From: Pseudomonas maioricensis
Lineage (GTDB): Bacteria; Pseudomonadota; Gammaproteobacteria; Pseudomonadales; Pseudomonadaceae
DNA length: 64,000 nucleotides
Direction: 5' to 3'
Assembly (NCBI RefSeq): GCF_022790535.1
Contig: NZ_LOHG01000010.1
Coordinates: 78,248-142,247, forward strand
Position 1 is the first letter of the stretch; every line of letters begins with the position of its first letter. Positions 23,855-33,195 of the stretch are shown piece by piece. A program made the position numbers and the translations under genes. The notes under the pieces were generated by a model that worked only from the letters and a program-made list of their open reading frames with translations, had not been told where the DNA came from and did no database searches.

Positions 23855-24901
23855 ATGACTTACGTTTTTGAAAGCGTGCTCAGGGATCAGAACCTGCGTT
23901 ATTCGTCCTCTGCCAAAACCCTGTCAAAGCCGCAGTCAGTGGTAAGGGTTGCATTTATCCTGCTGGATAACTTTTCCCTGATGTCGTTTAGCGGCGCGAT
24001 GGACGCACTGGTGACTGCAAACCTGATGAGCGAGGCGCCGATTTTCGATATCCAGAAAATCAGCCTCAAAGGCGATGCAGTCTTGAGTGATTTGGGGGTC
24101 GTCGTTCCCGTTGACCTGGAGCTTTCGGAACTGCGTGCGCGCCATGATTTGCTTGTTGTGGTTGGCGGCTTGCGTGTCGAGTTGAAAAGCAACCCGTGTC
24201 TGCGACGCAAGCTGATTGCCGCCGCGGCCTGCGGCACGAGCATGGGCGGGTTGTGGAATGGCGCCTACTTTCTTGCAGATGCCCGGGTAATGGACGGGTA
24301 CCTCTGTGCTTTCCACCCTGACGGGCGCGCAATGATGGCGGATACTTTTCCCAATCTGCGTATCTGTGACCGGAGCCATGTGGTTGATTCCGAGCGGATG
24401 ACGTGTGCAGGCGCGAGCAGCGCTTTGCGGATGATGCTGGAGTACATCCGCGGCACCCAAGGCAGTTCGTTGACCCGGGCAGTGGAGGAAATTCTCGGGT
24501 GTGACGAGTATGAGCGTGTAAGCGGTGTGTCCACTGTGTCGGTGGACTCTGATCCGACGCTGCCGCAAGCCCTGAAGCTGGCGCTGGAATTGATGCACAA
24601 CAACATAGAAGAGCCGTTGAGCCTCGATGACCTAGCTGCTTGCGCCGGAATTTCAAAGCGCCAGCTTGAGCGCCGGTTCTTTCGCTTTGTCGGAGCCGCT
24701 CCCGGTCGGTATTACCTGGAACTGCGATTGACCCGGGCTCGACAGCTTGTTCTGCAGACCAATCGATCCATCACCGATATTGCCATGGCCACCGGTTTTG
24801 TGAGCATGCCGCATTTTCACAAACGCTTTCGAGACTTCTTTGACGCCGCCCCCGGCAGTTACCGGGCGACATACGAATTACGCAAGCGAGCGAGCGGTTA
24901 G
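23855..24901 (+). CDS. GlxA-type regulator (DJ-1/PfpI + AraC domains)
   Basis: A 348-residue regulator. Residues 30-205 are a DJ-1/PfpI-like amidotransferase domain (VVRVAFILLDNFSLMSFSGAM, LLVVVGGLRVEL) that binds an effector. The usual nucleophile cysteine is replaced in GTSMGGLWNGAYFLA, typical of regulators. Residues 245-345 hold an AraC double helix-turn-helix (LSLDDLAACAGISKRQLERR, SITDIAMATGFVSMPHFHKR). Relatives control carnitine, glycine-betaine or arginine use. It follows the truncated prpD-like gene, so its target operon may be partly deleted. Confidence 0.88.
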   Translation: MTYVFESVLRDQNLRYSSSAKTLSKPQSVVRVAFILLDNFSLMSFSGAMDALVTANLMSEAPIFDIQKISLKGDAVLSDLGVVVPVDLELSELRARHDLLVVVGGLRVELKSNPCLRRKLIAAAACGTSMGGLWNGAYFLADARVMDGYLCAFHPDGRAMMADTFPNLRICDRSHVVDSERMTCAGASSALRMMLEYIRGTQGSSLTRAVEEILGCDEYERVSGVSTVSVDSDPTLPQALKLALELMHNNIEEPLSLDDLAACAGISKRQLERRFFRFVGAAPGRYYLELRLTRARQLVLQTNRSITDIAMATGFVSMPHFHKRFRDFFDAAPGSYRATYELRKRASG

Positions 24902-24975
24902 CATCGCCCGGCTTGAAAAAACGAATGTTTTGATGCTTCTGCTGCTATCAAAGAATAATTCCATAATTGGAATGC

Positions 24976-25044
24976 TTTTCTGTAGGAGCTGCCGAAGGCT
25001 GCGAAGCATTGACCCTGACATATCGCCACCGCAGCCTTCGTTAG
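24976..25044. repeat. REP-type element, copy A
   Basis: The core at 24981-25010, TGTAGGAGCTGCCGAAGGCT followed by GCGAAGCATT, recurs at 46774-46803 and, inverted, at 60621-60650. An inverted GCAGCCTTCG follows at 25031. It is an intergenic Pseudomonas REP repeat. Confidence 0.85.
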
Positions 25045-25047
25045 GAA

Positions 25048-25110
25048 ATTGCACCGTACCTGACCCCCGATTGCATTACCACTGACCAGTGGTTTGCATT
25101 CTACCTGACC
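25048..25110. repeat. Three spaced 18-nt direct repeats (IS-end-like)
   Basis: ATTGCACCGTACCTGACC (25048), ATTGCATTACCACTGACC (25070) and TTTGCATTCTACCTGACC (25093) occur with starts 22-23 bp apart. Multiple spaced repeats are typical of IS21-family termini, where the transposase binds. No transposase gene is nearby, so this may be a solo end or another multi-site binding region. Confidence 0.5.
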
Positions 25111-25626
25111 ACCTCCGCTCGGCACGCGTGGTTTAGCAGGCTCACGCTAGAGAAGAAAAGCCTGTGAGTCGCCCAATGGTGATGTTTAAATTCAAGCTGG
25201 TGGCGTGACCTGTGGATTTCCATCGTATATGCATGTCCAGCCCCGATACCTGAGCTCGACATTCTATTTTCGATACCCTGCGCCTTCAAAGTGCTCGCTC
25301 ATTCCGGTGACAAGCTCAGGGCCGTCCTCTACACAGGTAAAACTGTGGAGGTTCGCATTTTCTTCCCTTCGCGTATTGATCAGTTTAGGTAGTGTCGATG
25401 CTTATCTGATGCCTTCATGCTGATATTCTGGAAAATCCGCGTTGTGGGAGGTTCGTGATTCTGTGGAGCCCGGGCCATCCATTGAACCCTTTGGAATGGC
25501 TTATCAAAACAATACTGGTAAGTGCTAAGGACGGCAGCCAAAGGCCGGTGTTTCCACAAAGCTAACGCCTGACAGGTCGATGGTTTGAAGGCTTAACTTT
25601 ACTTGTGTGATCAGAGTCATGAGGGG
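25111..25626. other. Gene-poor stretch before the FadL gene
   Basis: About 515 bases with only short, unconvincing frames. GC is lower than in neighbours. I see no RNA gene or clear terminator. With the repeat at 25048-25110 it may be the decayed remains of a mobile element. Confidence 0.4.
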
Positions 25627-26922
25627 TCAAAAACGCCAAGTGGCTCCGCCGCCTATGATGTGTAAGGCTGCGTTACGATAAGTCCCAGAGAGGGTATCGC
25701 CCGAGCGTGCTTTCGTTTGGTTGACATCCATGTCTCCCAGCCAGACCAAAGTGTAGGCCGCATGTACGTCCAGCCCTTCGTCGATCTTATAATTGAATCC
25801 GGTTGCAAATCGCCAGGCTTCTCCCATCGGGTTGTCAACGGTGCGGTCCTTGTCGTCTACCGCAGAGCTGTCATAACCTAACCCCATGCTCCAGCGAAGA
25901 CGCGGCGAAGCTTGGTATTGTGTCCCGACGGACACGTGCCACGTATCCTTGTACTTGCGGTCGGCCGTACGACTGACGTCAGCAGCATTGGCGTCGATCT
26001 CAACGCCAATGTCCCCGAATTCACTCCAGTCCTGCCAACCTAGGCTGCCCAGTAGCTTCCACTCTGAATTGAGGTCGTGGGCAACACTGAACAAGACGGT
26101 CTGAGGTACCGACATATCCAGCTCCAAAGAGTCCACATCCAGGCGACGCAGCGCGGCGTTGATGAGAGGATTATCGACATTACGTATCTTGGGACTGTCC
26201 TTGAACTCCAGATCAATTTTACTGGTGTAGGCCAAGCCGAGCTGGGTGCGTTCGCTTAATTGATAAAGTAGACCGACATTGACTCCCACACCGACGTCAG
26301 TGTCTTTGAATTCGAGTTGCCCGTCGGGGCTATCGCGCAGACCAAGCAGATTATTGTTGATGGCCGTTTCATTGCGGTAGTAGGCGTACATGATGCGCGG
26401 GCCGATGCCAATCGACAGATCATCAGTAAACTTATGCGCCAAAGTCGGTTGGAATGAAACACCGATAATCGCCGCTTCCTGATTGAAGTATCGACCGGCC
26501 CAGTCATCATCATAATCAAGGGCGAGACCAAAGTTTCCGTACATGCCAAAACCGATGGCCGATTTCTCGTCAATCTGATGACTAATAAACAGGCTGGCTC
26601 CCGGTAGGTATTGCAGGGCATTGCCGCCCTCATTGCCCTCGAACTGATTATTGCTGTTTCGAGAGAAGCGCATGTCACCCAAAATCACCTGCGCATTAGC
26701 GCTTAATTGAGTGCCGTACAGTGCGGTGATACCCGCTGGGTTGCTCATCAGCACGCTGGGGTCGATAGCCAATGCAGCGGAACCGGCATTGGCAAGGCCG
26801 TTACTCTCTTGTCCTGCTTCGTAAATGAGAATGCCTCCGGCAAATGCCTTGCCAACAAACAAGCCCAAGCTCATAGCCAGGATGGCGACGAAGTATCTGT
26901 GAAAGGGGGCGCGTGGATACAT
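25627..26922 (-). CDS. FadL/OmpP1-family outer-membrane transporter
   Basis: A 431-residue porin for hydrophobic compounds such as long-chain fatty acids or alkanes. The signal peptide spans about residues 1-28 (SLGLFVGKAFAGG). The plug-like N-terminus AGGILIYEAGQESNGLANAG and MSNPAGITAL are typical FadL features, followed by alternating beta strands ending in aromatic GGGATWRF. AGAGGA precedes the ATG. It lies downstream of the DUF3313 lipoprotein and alkylsulfatase on the same strand, suggesting import of alkyl chains or detergents. Confidence 0.9.
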   Translation of the reverse strand: MYPRAPFHRYFVAILAMSLGLFVGKAFAGGILIYEAGQESNGLANAGSAALAIDPSVLMSNPAGITALYGTQLSANAQVILGDMRFSRNSNNQFEGNEGGNALQYLPGASLFISHQIDEKSAIGFGMYGNFGLALDYDDDWAGRYFNQEAAIIGVSFQPTLAHKFTDDLSIGIGPRIMYAYYRNETAINNNLLGLRDSPDGQLEFKDTDVGVGVNVGLLYQLSERTQLGLAYTSKIDLEFKDSPKIRNVDNPLINAALRRLDVDSLELDMSVPQTVLFSVAHDLNSEWKLLGSLGWQDWSEFGDIGVEIDANAADVSRTADRKYKDTWHVSVGTQYQASPRLRWSMGLGYDSSAVDDKDRTVDNPMGEAWRFATGFNYKIDEGLDVHAAYTLVWLGDMDVNQTKARSGDTLSGTYRNAALHIIGGGATWRF

Positions 26923-27059
26923 GCCGTTTCCTCTTGCGATACGTCAGGTCAATTAAACCGATATTGAAGTTCAACCGAAGCCGTCAGGATCATCCCCCCG
27001 CCGCTAAGCTAGTAGCCAAGCGGCGTGGAAACAATCCTTTCAGCCAGTCCGGCTTACGA

Positions 27060-27728
27060 CTATTTCTTTAGTTGGTGGAATGAGTTGGCAATGTCTTTTG
27101 CCCAGACATCGAGCACCGCCTTGAAATCACTTGCTTCCATTTCTTGGGAGGCACCATCCAAGTCATCACCGGCGCCTTTACGGACTACCTGGGCCACGAC
27201 CTTGTTATCGTCACTATTGAGGAACGCCGCTTCGGTCGCGAGTGTCGTATCCTGATCGCGTATACCGGTAGCCGCGCTGACGCCTGCGGCAACCAGTGCA
27301 ATAGGAATTACCTCGTAGGGACGTAAGCCTTTGGTCTTGGCACTCACTGCGGTGATGGCTGGGCGAACGACCAATACTCCAGGCCCGGGCCCGGTCGCCA
27401 GTGGCAGCTCCCTGGAGAACGCGTTTTTCAAGGTTTGATCGTAATAGTCCGTAATCCCTTTAAGGGTTTTCAGCGGAATCTTCGCGGTGGGTTGAGGTTT
27501 GGGATAGAACTGGCTTGGCTCGACGTAAACACCGGTATATTGGTTTGCTTTCACGTCGGGATCAATCCAGCGCATGACCGCTTCCCCGGAAGGTGATTTC
27601 TCCTCCTTGAGTACACTGTAGTCCTTGAGGAATCCTGAGTACTGGTCAGGTTCTACATATTTGTTGGCGCAGCCGGACAGCGCCAAGTTCAATACAAATA
27701 CTGATGCAACGAGAATTCTTGTTTGCAT
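27060..27728 (-). CDS. DUF3313 family lipoprotein
   Basis: A 222-residue lipoprotein with signal MQTRILVASVFVLNLALSGC (Cys20). The mature part (KYVEPDQYSGFLKDYS, then AVMRWIDPDVKANQYTGVYV) is the DUF3313 signature. A later segment (YEVIPIALVAAGVSAATG) is hydrophobic and may insert in the membrane. The ATG at 27728 has GGAG upstream; the ORF extends four codons further. Sits between alkylsulfatase and FadL genes. Function unknown. Confidence 0.85.
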   Translation of the reverse strand: MQTRILVASVFVLNLALSGCANKYVEPDQYSGFLKDYSVLKEEKSPSGEAVMRWIDPDVKANQYTGVYVEPSQFYPKPQPTAKIPLKTLKGITDYYDQTLKNAFSRELPLATGPGPGVLVVRPAITAVSAKTKGLRPYEVIPIALVAAGVSAATGIRDQDTTLATEAAFLNSDDNKVVAQVVRKGAGDDLDGASQEMEASDFKAVLDVWAKDIANSFHQLKK

Positions 27729-27856
27729 TGGATGCTCCAATTTCTAGCGGCTAAAGCCACCCATAAGTCGATGCCAAAGCTGAAGTGGTATCGGCCAGGC
27801 AGGAAGCGGATTGCGAACCGTTATTCGTTCACCGTGGCGCGGCGACGGTGCATTGC

Positions 27857-29884
27857 TTATGGCGTGACGATGTTGAACCAGAAGTCGAAGTCATCCATGT
27901 AAGAGACCAGCTCTTCCAGCTTGCCTTGCGTGCCGTCGACCTTAATCCCTCCAGAGGCCAGCGCATCTTTCAAAGAGGTTTCCTTCAACACGATTTTGTT
28001 AAGCGTGTCGCGTGTCAGCGTTACTTTGGCGTCGGCATCTTTTGCTACAACACCTTCGGTATGGTTGAGCACGCCGTTCCCCATCTCCACCGAATATTGC
28101 TGCTTAAGGTCGGTAAAATCGAAGTTCAATGACAGACGCTTGCCGTCAGCTTTCGGGCCGTTCAGGCGCATTGCAAGGAAGTCGAAAAACAGATCCAGAT
28201 CCATAGCACGGACAGTGTCGGGGCTAGCTGTATCGGGGGTGGGGAGCTTCATTACGCCTTCACGAAGTTCTTTAGCGCCCGTGAGGTAGAAGTTACGCCA
28301 TGGACCACTTTCAGCCTGGTAGCCCAACTGTTCGAGTGCATCGGCCTGCATGTTCTTGGCCGCCTGATTCGACGGGTTCGCGAACACAACATGGTTGACC
28401 ACCTCAGCGACCCAACGAAACTCACCCTTGTCCATGTACTCTTTGGCCTTCTTGAGTACCGCCTCTTCGCCGCCCATCATCTCGACGTAATGTTTGCCAC
28501 CTTCTTCTGGAGGCAATTCGTTCAGCGAGGCAGGGTTGCCGGTGAACCAGCCTAGGTACAGCACATAGGTGGCTTTAACGTTGTGATTCACCGAGCCGTA
28601 GTACCCACGGTTGGAGAACTTGTTAGCGATCTCCTTGGGCAGTTTGAACTGCTCTGCGATCTCGACCATGGTGTAGCCTTTGTTGATTAAGCGCAGTGTC
28701 TCGTCATTGATGTAGCGGTACATGTCGCGCTGCGACGACAATTGCTCGCGAACCTCCTTGTTGCCCCAGACCGGCCAATGGTGCATGGCGTACATCACCT
28801 GGACATCGTCGCCCCATAACTTCAGCGATTCGTTAAGGTATTTCGACCAAGGGAGCGGTTCGCGTATTTTTGCTCCACGCAACGAGTAGGTGTTGTGCAG
28901 CGTGTGCGTCGAGTCCTCAGCGGTGTTGAGCGCTTTTTTCTCTTTGATGTAATAGAGCATTTCAGCCGGTGCTTCACTGCCTGGCGCATAGAGGAATTGG
29001 TAGGTCAGGCCGTCGATGATGTGCGTTTCGCCGGTCGTCTTGATGATGTCAGTCGGGGGGATCAGGGTCACGGTACCTGCTGAAGTCGTGGTTCCCAGTC
29101 CCGCACCCAACTGGCCGGTCGATGCTGGTGGCAACAGGTTGCCGTACATGTAACTGGCACGGCGACTCATGGCTGTGCCCGCCATGACGTTTTCGGCTAC
29201 CGCATGCTCTAAAAAGCCCAGCGGTGCGTAGATCTTGACCTTACCGGCCTTCACATCATCTTCGTTGACTACTCCGCGTACGCCGCCGTAATGGTCAATA
29301 TGGCTGTGGGTGTAGATTACTGCCACGACTGGTTTCTTCGGCCGGTGCTGATAGTAGAGATCCAATGCCGCTTTAGCGGTTTCAGTAGAAATCAGCGGGT
29401 CAAAAACTGTAATGCCTTCCTTGCCCTCAACGATAGTCATGTTCGACAAGTCGTAGTTACGCACCTGGTAAATACCGTCTGTGACCTCGAACAGACCAGA
29501 GATATTGATCAACTGAGATTGACGCCAGAGGCTTGGATTGGTCGTGTCCGGCGCTTGCTCACCCTCCTTGATAAAAGAATATTTGGCCGGGTCCCAAATG
29601 ACGTTGCCCGAAGAACCCTTGATAACCGTGGAAGGTAGTGGGGCGATGAATCCTTTGTGCGCAAGCTCGAAAGACGTTTTATCGTTGAACGGTAGTTCCT
29701 TGAGCAGGGCATCATTAGCTTCCTTGGTGGCGACGGAGGCGGGTTTGGGTTTGTCCACCTCTGCTGCTAACGCGTGGCTAACCATTGCCATTGCTGCGAC
29801 GAGTGAGAAGATACCGACTGACTTCAGGGTTCGCCGACTGCTAGGGGCAAACAGTTGCCCACCTAACTTCATTTTGGACGTCAT
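27857..29884 (-). CDS. Alkyl/aryl sulfatase, SdsA1-like metallo-hydrolase
   Basis: A 675-residue exported sulfatase that hydrolyses alkyl sulfates such as SDS to alcohol and sulfate. The metallo-beta-lactamase zinc motif THSHIDHYGG (H193, H195, D197, H198) is intact, as is AEDSTHTLHN. The C-terminal helical/SCP2-like part (LFFDFLAMRLNGP, then NHTEGV) matches SdsA1 proteins. The N-terminus has SRRTLK followed by a hydrophobic stretch, so export may be by Tat or Sec. The ATG at 29884 follows AGAAGGAGC. It heads the DUF3313-FadL gene group. Confidence 0.92.
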   Translation of the reverse strand: MTSKMKLGGQLFAPSSRRTLKSVGIFSLVAAMAMVSHALAAEVDKPKPASVATKEANDALLKELPFNDKTSFELAHKGFIAPLPSTVIKGSSGNVIWDPAKYSFIKEGEQAPDTTNPSLWRQSQLINISGLFEVTDGIYQVRNYDLSNMTIVEGKEGITVFDPLISTETAKAALDLYYQHRPKKPVVAVIYTHSHIDHYGGVRGVVNEDDVKAGKVKIYAPLGFLEHAVAENVMAGTAMSRRASYMYGNLLPPASTGQLGAGLGTTTSAGTVTLIPPTDIIKTTGETHIIDGLTYQFLYAPGSEAPAEMLYYIKEKKALNTAEDSTHTLHNTYSLRGAKIREPLPWSKYLNESLKLWGDDVQVMYAMHHWPVWGNKEVREQLSSQRDMYRYINDETLRLINKGYTMVEIAEQFKLPKEIANKFSNRGYYGSVNHNVKATYVLYLGWFTGNPASLNELPPEEGGKHYVEMMGGEEAVLKKAKEYMDKGEFRWVAEVVNHVVFANPSNQAAKNMQADALEQLGYQAESGPWRNFYLTGAKELREGVMKLPTPDTASPDTVRAMDLDLFFDFLAMRLNGPKADGKRLSLNFDFTDLKQQYSVEMGNGVLNHTEGVVAKDADAKVTLTRDTLNKIVLKETSLKDALASGGIKVDGTQGKLEELVSYMDDFDFWFNIVTP

Positions 29885-30533
29885 TTTCCAAGCTCCTTCT
29901 ATACGACGGAACGCGCTAGGGCCATAAGCGCTACTGACAAGCAAAAATAAAAGTAGTAGCGATTGGGGAATAGTCGAGAGCCCTTAATCAATTCACGGAG
30001 GTTGAAAGAGGAAGAGGCTGTTAGTTAGCTTGCTAATAAACTTTTAATATCTATCAAATCTACGAATGAGAGCAGTTAGCCATCTTTCGGCTATTTACCG
30101 ATATTTTTTAGACGGTTGCACTTGAGATCGCAAAGTTGTGCAGGAGTGCTAAAGCGGTTCAGCTTTCGTCAGTCATGAGTGAACAAATCAAATGCGTAGC
30201 GTTTGCGCCTCTGTATTTAATCGACGAGTGGTAAATATTTCACATTTTTAATAATCATATAAAACGCAGGTGCAGCAGTACGTCACCTGCGTTTCTGTCC
30301 GTTGGTCAACTATCTGATTAATATGTTTCTAGCCAGTATTCCGGTGTTTCAACTGCGAGACACACTATGTCAGGGATTAATACCTTTGGCATAAAACAGT
30401 GTAAGCACCGGTTGCTTGTTTTAATGAACTTAAGCCTGTGTGATGCTCATAACAGGTGACAATAAGTAGGGGACGAGCTTAGTAGATGCCACAACGACAC
30501 TAGTTATAGGGCTGATGAAATGGTTACTGGTTT
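29885..30533. other. AT-rich intergenic region with a strong hairpin
   Basis: No gene seen in 649 bases that are clearly AT-richer than the rest. It holds the alkylsulfatase promoter (minus strand) and the 11-bp hairpin at 30262-30294. Confidence 0.5.
30262..30294. terminator. 11-bp hairpin, possible sRNA terminator
   Basis: AAACGCAGGTG / CACCTGCGTTT is a perfect stem with an 11-base loop and A/T at its base. It is 240 bases from the nearest stop codon (30534, minus strand). It may end that transcript or an unannotated small RNA. Confidence 0.45.
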
Positions 30534-31349
30534 TTACCTTGGGAACAGGAACGTTACCGCAACCCTGAAACCCCAGCCCTGCGGGCCATCATCGGGACTC
30601 TCTATCCAATAGCGGGGGCCAGCCTGCACAGTCAGAGGCTGGCCTTTGATTTTCAACAGCTGGGTGACCATCAGGTTGATTGGTATCGACCACTCACGAG
30701 ACTGCCAGTTGTAGGTCGACTCAGTGTTGATTCCGTAGGTAGTGAACTGGCTGTTTGTGAATGACAGAAAGGGTTGAAGAAAGGTTGAATTAACCTTGTC
30801 CTTCTCGTCTGGCGGGCTGTCGTCTAAGCCCCATAGGTGATTGGCGAGAATTCCGCGTGTCCATCCATTAGATTGTTTGAGCGCCACGACTGTTGGTCCC
30901 AAGGCCCATTGTTCACTGCTCAGTAGGTCGTCACTCCCGGTTGGTATCAAAATAGCTGGACCAGCGCCTAGTATCCACCCGCTGTCGGTTGGCTTCTTCG
31001 GAGAAAAGAAAAAGCTCTGAGTGACATCGCCCACCCCGGATTTATCAGCTGCGCCTCCAGGCGCGAGTCCATGTTGATCAATGACCGGCAGAATCGTGCG
31101 AGATATCAGGTTCCAGTCGTCGTTCAAAGTGAAAGGCAGCACAGGCTGGATGTTTGTGAGACTGCGCATGCCGCCTCCACTAGGACCCATTTTCTGGTCC
31201 CAGTTGTATTGCACAGGCAGGCTGTACATCGCTGCAACGGGGTTGAGGGCTTGTTTAGCAAGTTCTGCTGAATCTTCAGCATGAACCCAAGTGCTCTGCG
31301 ACAAAATGCCAGAGGCCAGTAATACGAATGCGCTGAGTTTACTGAACAC
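30534..31349 (-). CDS. Outer-membrane beta-barrel protein
   Basis: A 271-residue exported protein. The start is a GTG at 31349 (AAAGGAG six bases before); an overlapping ATG two bases upstream is in another frame. The signal peptide ends at TWVHAEDS (about residue 24). The mature part (ALNPVAAMYSLPVQYNWDQK, RSLTNIQPVLPFTLN, LIPTGSD) and terminal FRVAVTFLFPR are like the 'transporter' or neuromedin-U-like barrels common in Proteobacteria. Substrate unknown; same strand as the sulfatase group. Confidence 0.8.
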   Translation of the reverse strand: MFSKLSAFVLLASGILSQSTWVHAEDSAELAKQALNPVAAMYSLPVQYNWDQKMGPSGGGMRSLTNIQPVLPFTLNDDWNLISRTILPVIDQHGLAPGGAADKSGVGDVTQSFFFSPKKPTDSGWILGAGPAILIPTGSDDLLSSEQWALGPTVVALKQSNGWTRGILANHLWGLDDSPPDEKDKVNSTFLQPFLSFTNSQFTTYGINTESTYNWQSREWSIPINLMVTQLLKIKGQPLTVQAGPRYWIESPDDGPQGWGFRVAVTFLFPR

Positions 31350-31799
31350 ATTTCGCTCCTTTGTCCGGCAAGTCCGGATAGCTGCGCTAAGTCAATTTTC
31401 TACCCTCAATAGCGTAGGCCTCTAAATGCGGTGAAGCTTGAAATGAAACGATTTTAGAACGCCCCTGGTCGCCATGTGCTCATCAAGACGCTCCATCAGA
31501 CATCAACTTGGTACCCATTACGACATAGCTACTATTAGCGTTACTGGTCAAGTCGAATGCAATTGACTGGTTAGATTGGAAATAAATGGTCAATTAAATG
31601 CAATTACGCACTCGGCGGCCAGATAATTCAACTCCATATTTAAAGCAGTCTGGACGTCGGGGGAGACTCGATTTTCAGGGGTACAAGTCTGTAGGATGCG
31701 CTATCTCAGCGCTTGTTCAGGTCCGGTCAGATGATCGGGCGCGAGTCTTTGAACAAGGCTGCTCATTCAGCGTACGCACCGATAGCTATGGAGTACTCC
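31350..31799. other. Intergenic region between divergent genes
   Basis: About 450 bases between the beta-barrel gene (-) and the PrpF-like gene (+). Open frames here lack gene-like composition. The AT-rich part (31500-31610) probably contains both promoters. No repeat stands out. Confidence 0.4.
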
Positions 31800-33041
31800 A
31801 TGCACGAATCCCGATCCTCACCTTCCAGTCAGTTCACGCTTCGCAGTCACCTTCGGTGCGGCGTCGTCGAGCTGCCTGTGCACTACATGCGTGGCGGCAC
31901 TTCGACTGGCGTAGTGATTTGGGAGCCTTTGTTGCCCCGCGATGAAGAACTGCGTGCAGAGGTGCTGCGTCATCTGATGGGCGTTCCACTGTCAGGCGAT
32001 CAGCCAGGGAATCGGCAGATCACCGGCCTCGGCAGAGGCCCGGCCACCAGCAATAAAGTGTTCCTGGCCCGGATCGAAGAAACGTCGGCAGGGCCACAGA
32101 TCATCAGCACGCTTGCCCAGCTGGCGAGCGATCATAGCGCTATCGACTGGAGTGTGAACTGCGGCAACATGTCTTCTGCGTTGCCGCTCTGGGCTCTTGA
32201 TACAGGGCTTATACCGGCACCTGCCAGCGGAACCTTTGAAGTACCAATCAAGAACACCAACACTGGCGTCGTGACGCTTGCGCGGATGTATCGCGATGAG
32301 CAAGGGCGTTTCATCAATGCTGAAATTCCGGGCGTTCATGGCGCCTTTCCCAGCGTCGATCTGTTTCTGCAGTCGCCCGTAGGGAACAAGACTGGCGCGT
32401 TCTTGCCGACCGGAAATGTTCTCGACAGGGTCGCCGGGCACGACGTTTCGTGCGTCGATGTCGCGGTGCCGATGGTCATCGCTGATGCGGCGGGCTTTGG
32501 CAAAACGGGGCATGAGCCCATTTCGGTGCTTGAGGCTGACAAAACGTTCATGGCGCAGCTACGTCAAGTCTGGATTGAGGCAGGGCTCAAGATGCGCCTG
32601 CGCCGCCGTGATGGTGAGCTTATGAGCCTTGCAGATTTGGAGCGAAGCGAGACCATACCCAAGGTCTGTATCGTTGGCGCTCCACGTCATGGAGGCAATA
32701 TTGCGGTGCGATATTTCACGCCGCAAACGGGGCATGCGTCGATGGCTGTTTCAGGCGGCTGCTGTCTTGCCGCTGCGTGTCTGTTACCGGGGACTGTTGC
32801 TCATAAGATCGCAGTGGGTATTGCTGAGCCTGTTGCCTCGTTTTCAGATATCGAGGTGAGCATCGAGAATCCGGCGGGCAAACTGGATACCACCGTCAGT
32901 GTGAGAACTGAAGGCCGACATATCGAAGTCAAGGCTGCTGCCTACCGTCGCAGCGCGCAAATACTGATGCGCGGGCACGCACCCTTGTACAGAGCTTCCG
33001 CCCAGCTGATTGAGGCACTGGAGAGTGTTATTCCGGGCTGA
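31800..33041 (+). CDS. PrpF-family isomerase/tautomerase
   Basis: A 413-residue member of the PrpF family, which includes aconitate isomerases and 4-oxalomesaconate tautomerase. The signature LPVHYMRGGTSTGVV starts the fold, followed by VNCGNMSSALPLWAL, LPTGNVLDRV and GNIAVRYFTPQTGHASMAV, in family order. The ATG at 31800 has GGAG six bases upstream; in-frame starts at 31788 and 31713 would add unsupported sequence. Substrate cannot be told from the sequence. Confidence 0.88.
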   Translation: MHESRSSPSSQFTLRSHLRCGVVELPVHYMRGGTSTGVVIWEPLLPRDEELRAEVLRHLMGVPLSGDQPGNRQITGLGRGPATSNKVFLARIEETSAGPQIISTLAQLASDHSAIDWSVNCGNMSSALPLWALDTGLIPAPASGTFEVPIKNTNTGVVTLARMYRDEQGRFINAEIPGVHGAFPSVDLFLQSPVGNKTGAFLPTGNVLDRVAGHDVSCVDVAVPMVIADAAGFGKTGHEPISVLEADKTFMAQLRQVWIEAGLKMRLRRRDGELMSLADLERSETIPKVCIVGAPRHGGNIAVRYFTPQTGHASMAVSGGCCLAAACLLPGTVAHKIAVGIAEPVASFSDIEVSIENPAGKLDTTVSVRTEGRHIEVKAAAYRRSAQILMRGHAPLYRASAQLIEALESVIPG

Positions 33042-33067
33042 AAGAGCCGAATTTTAGGCAAAAGAAA

Positions 33068-33094
33068 AGCCCGCGATGGGGATCAACGGGCTTA
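33068..33094 (-). terminator. Terminator-like hairpin
   Basis: AAGCCCG / CGGGCTT with a 13-base loop. On the minus strand a T-rich tail (TTTTCTTTT) follows, suiting the small gene at 33196; it may also serve prpF. It shares sequence with the hairpin at 20011. Confidence 0.65.
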
Positions 33095-33195
33095 AAGTCA
33101 TGAAGGAGCTGGGTTAACCATACGGGGCAGGGCGTGAAAAAAACGTGAATGAAAACGGCAAATGTCTTCACTTCTTTCTGGTAAGCCTTAATCCG

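Noticed and set aside
25205..25423. 72-codon frame in the gene-poor gap
   Set aside because: No start signal and composition unlike Pseudomonas genes.
31124..31351. 75-codon ATG frame overlapping the start of the beta-barrel gene
   Set aside because: It has the ATG nearest the ribosome-binding site, but the GTG two bases on gives a signal peptide and full barrel, while this frame gives no sensible protein.
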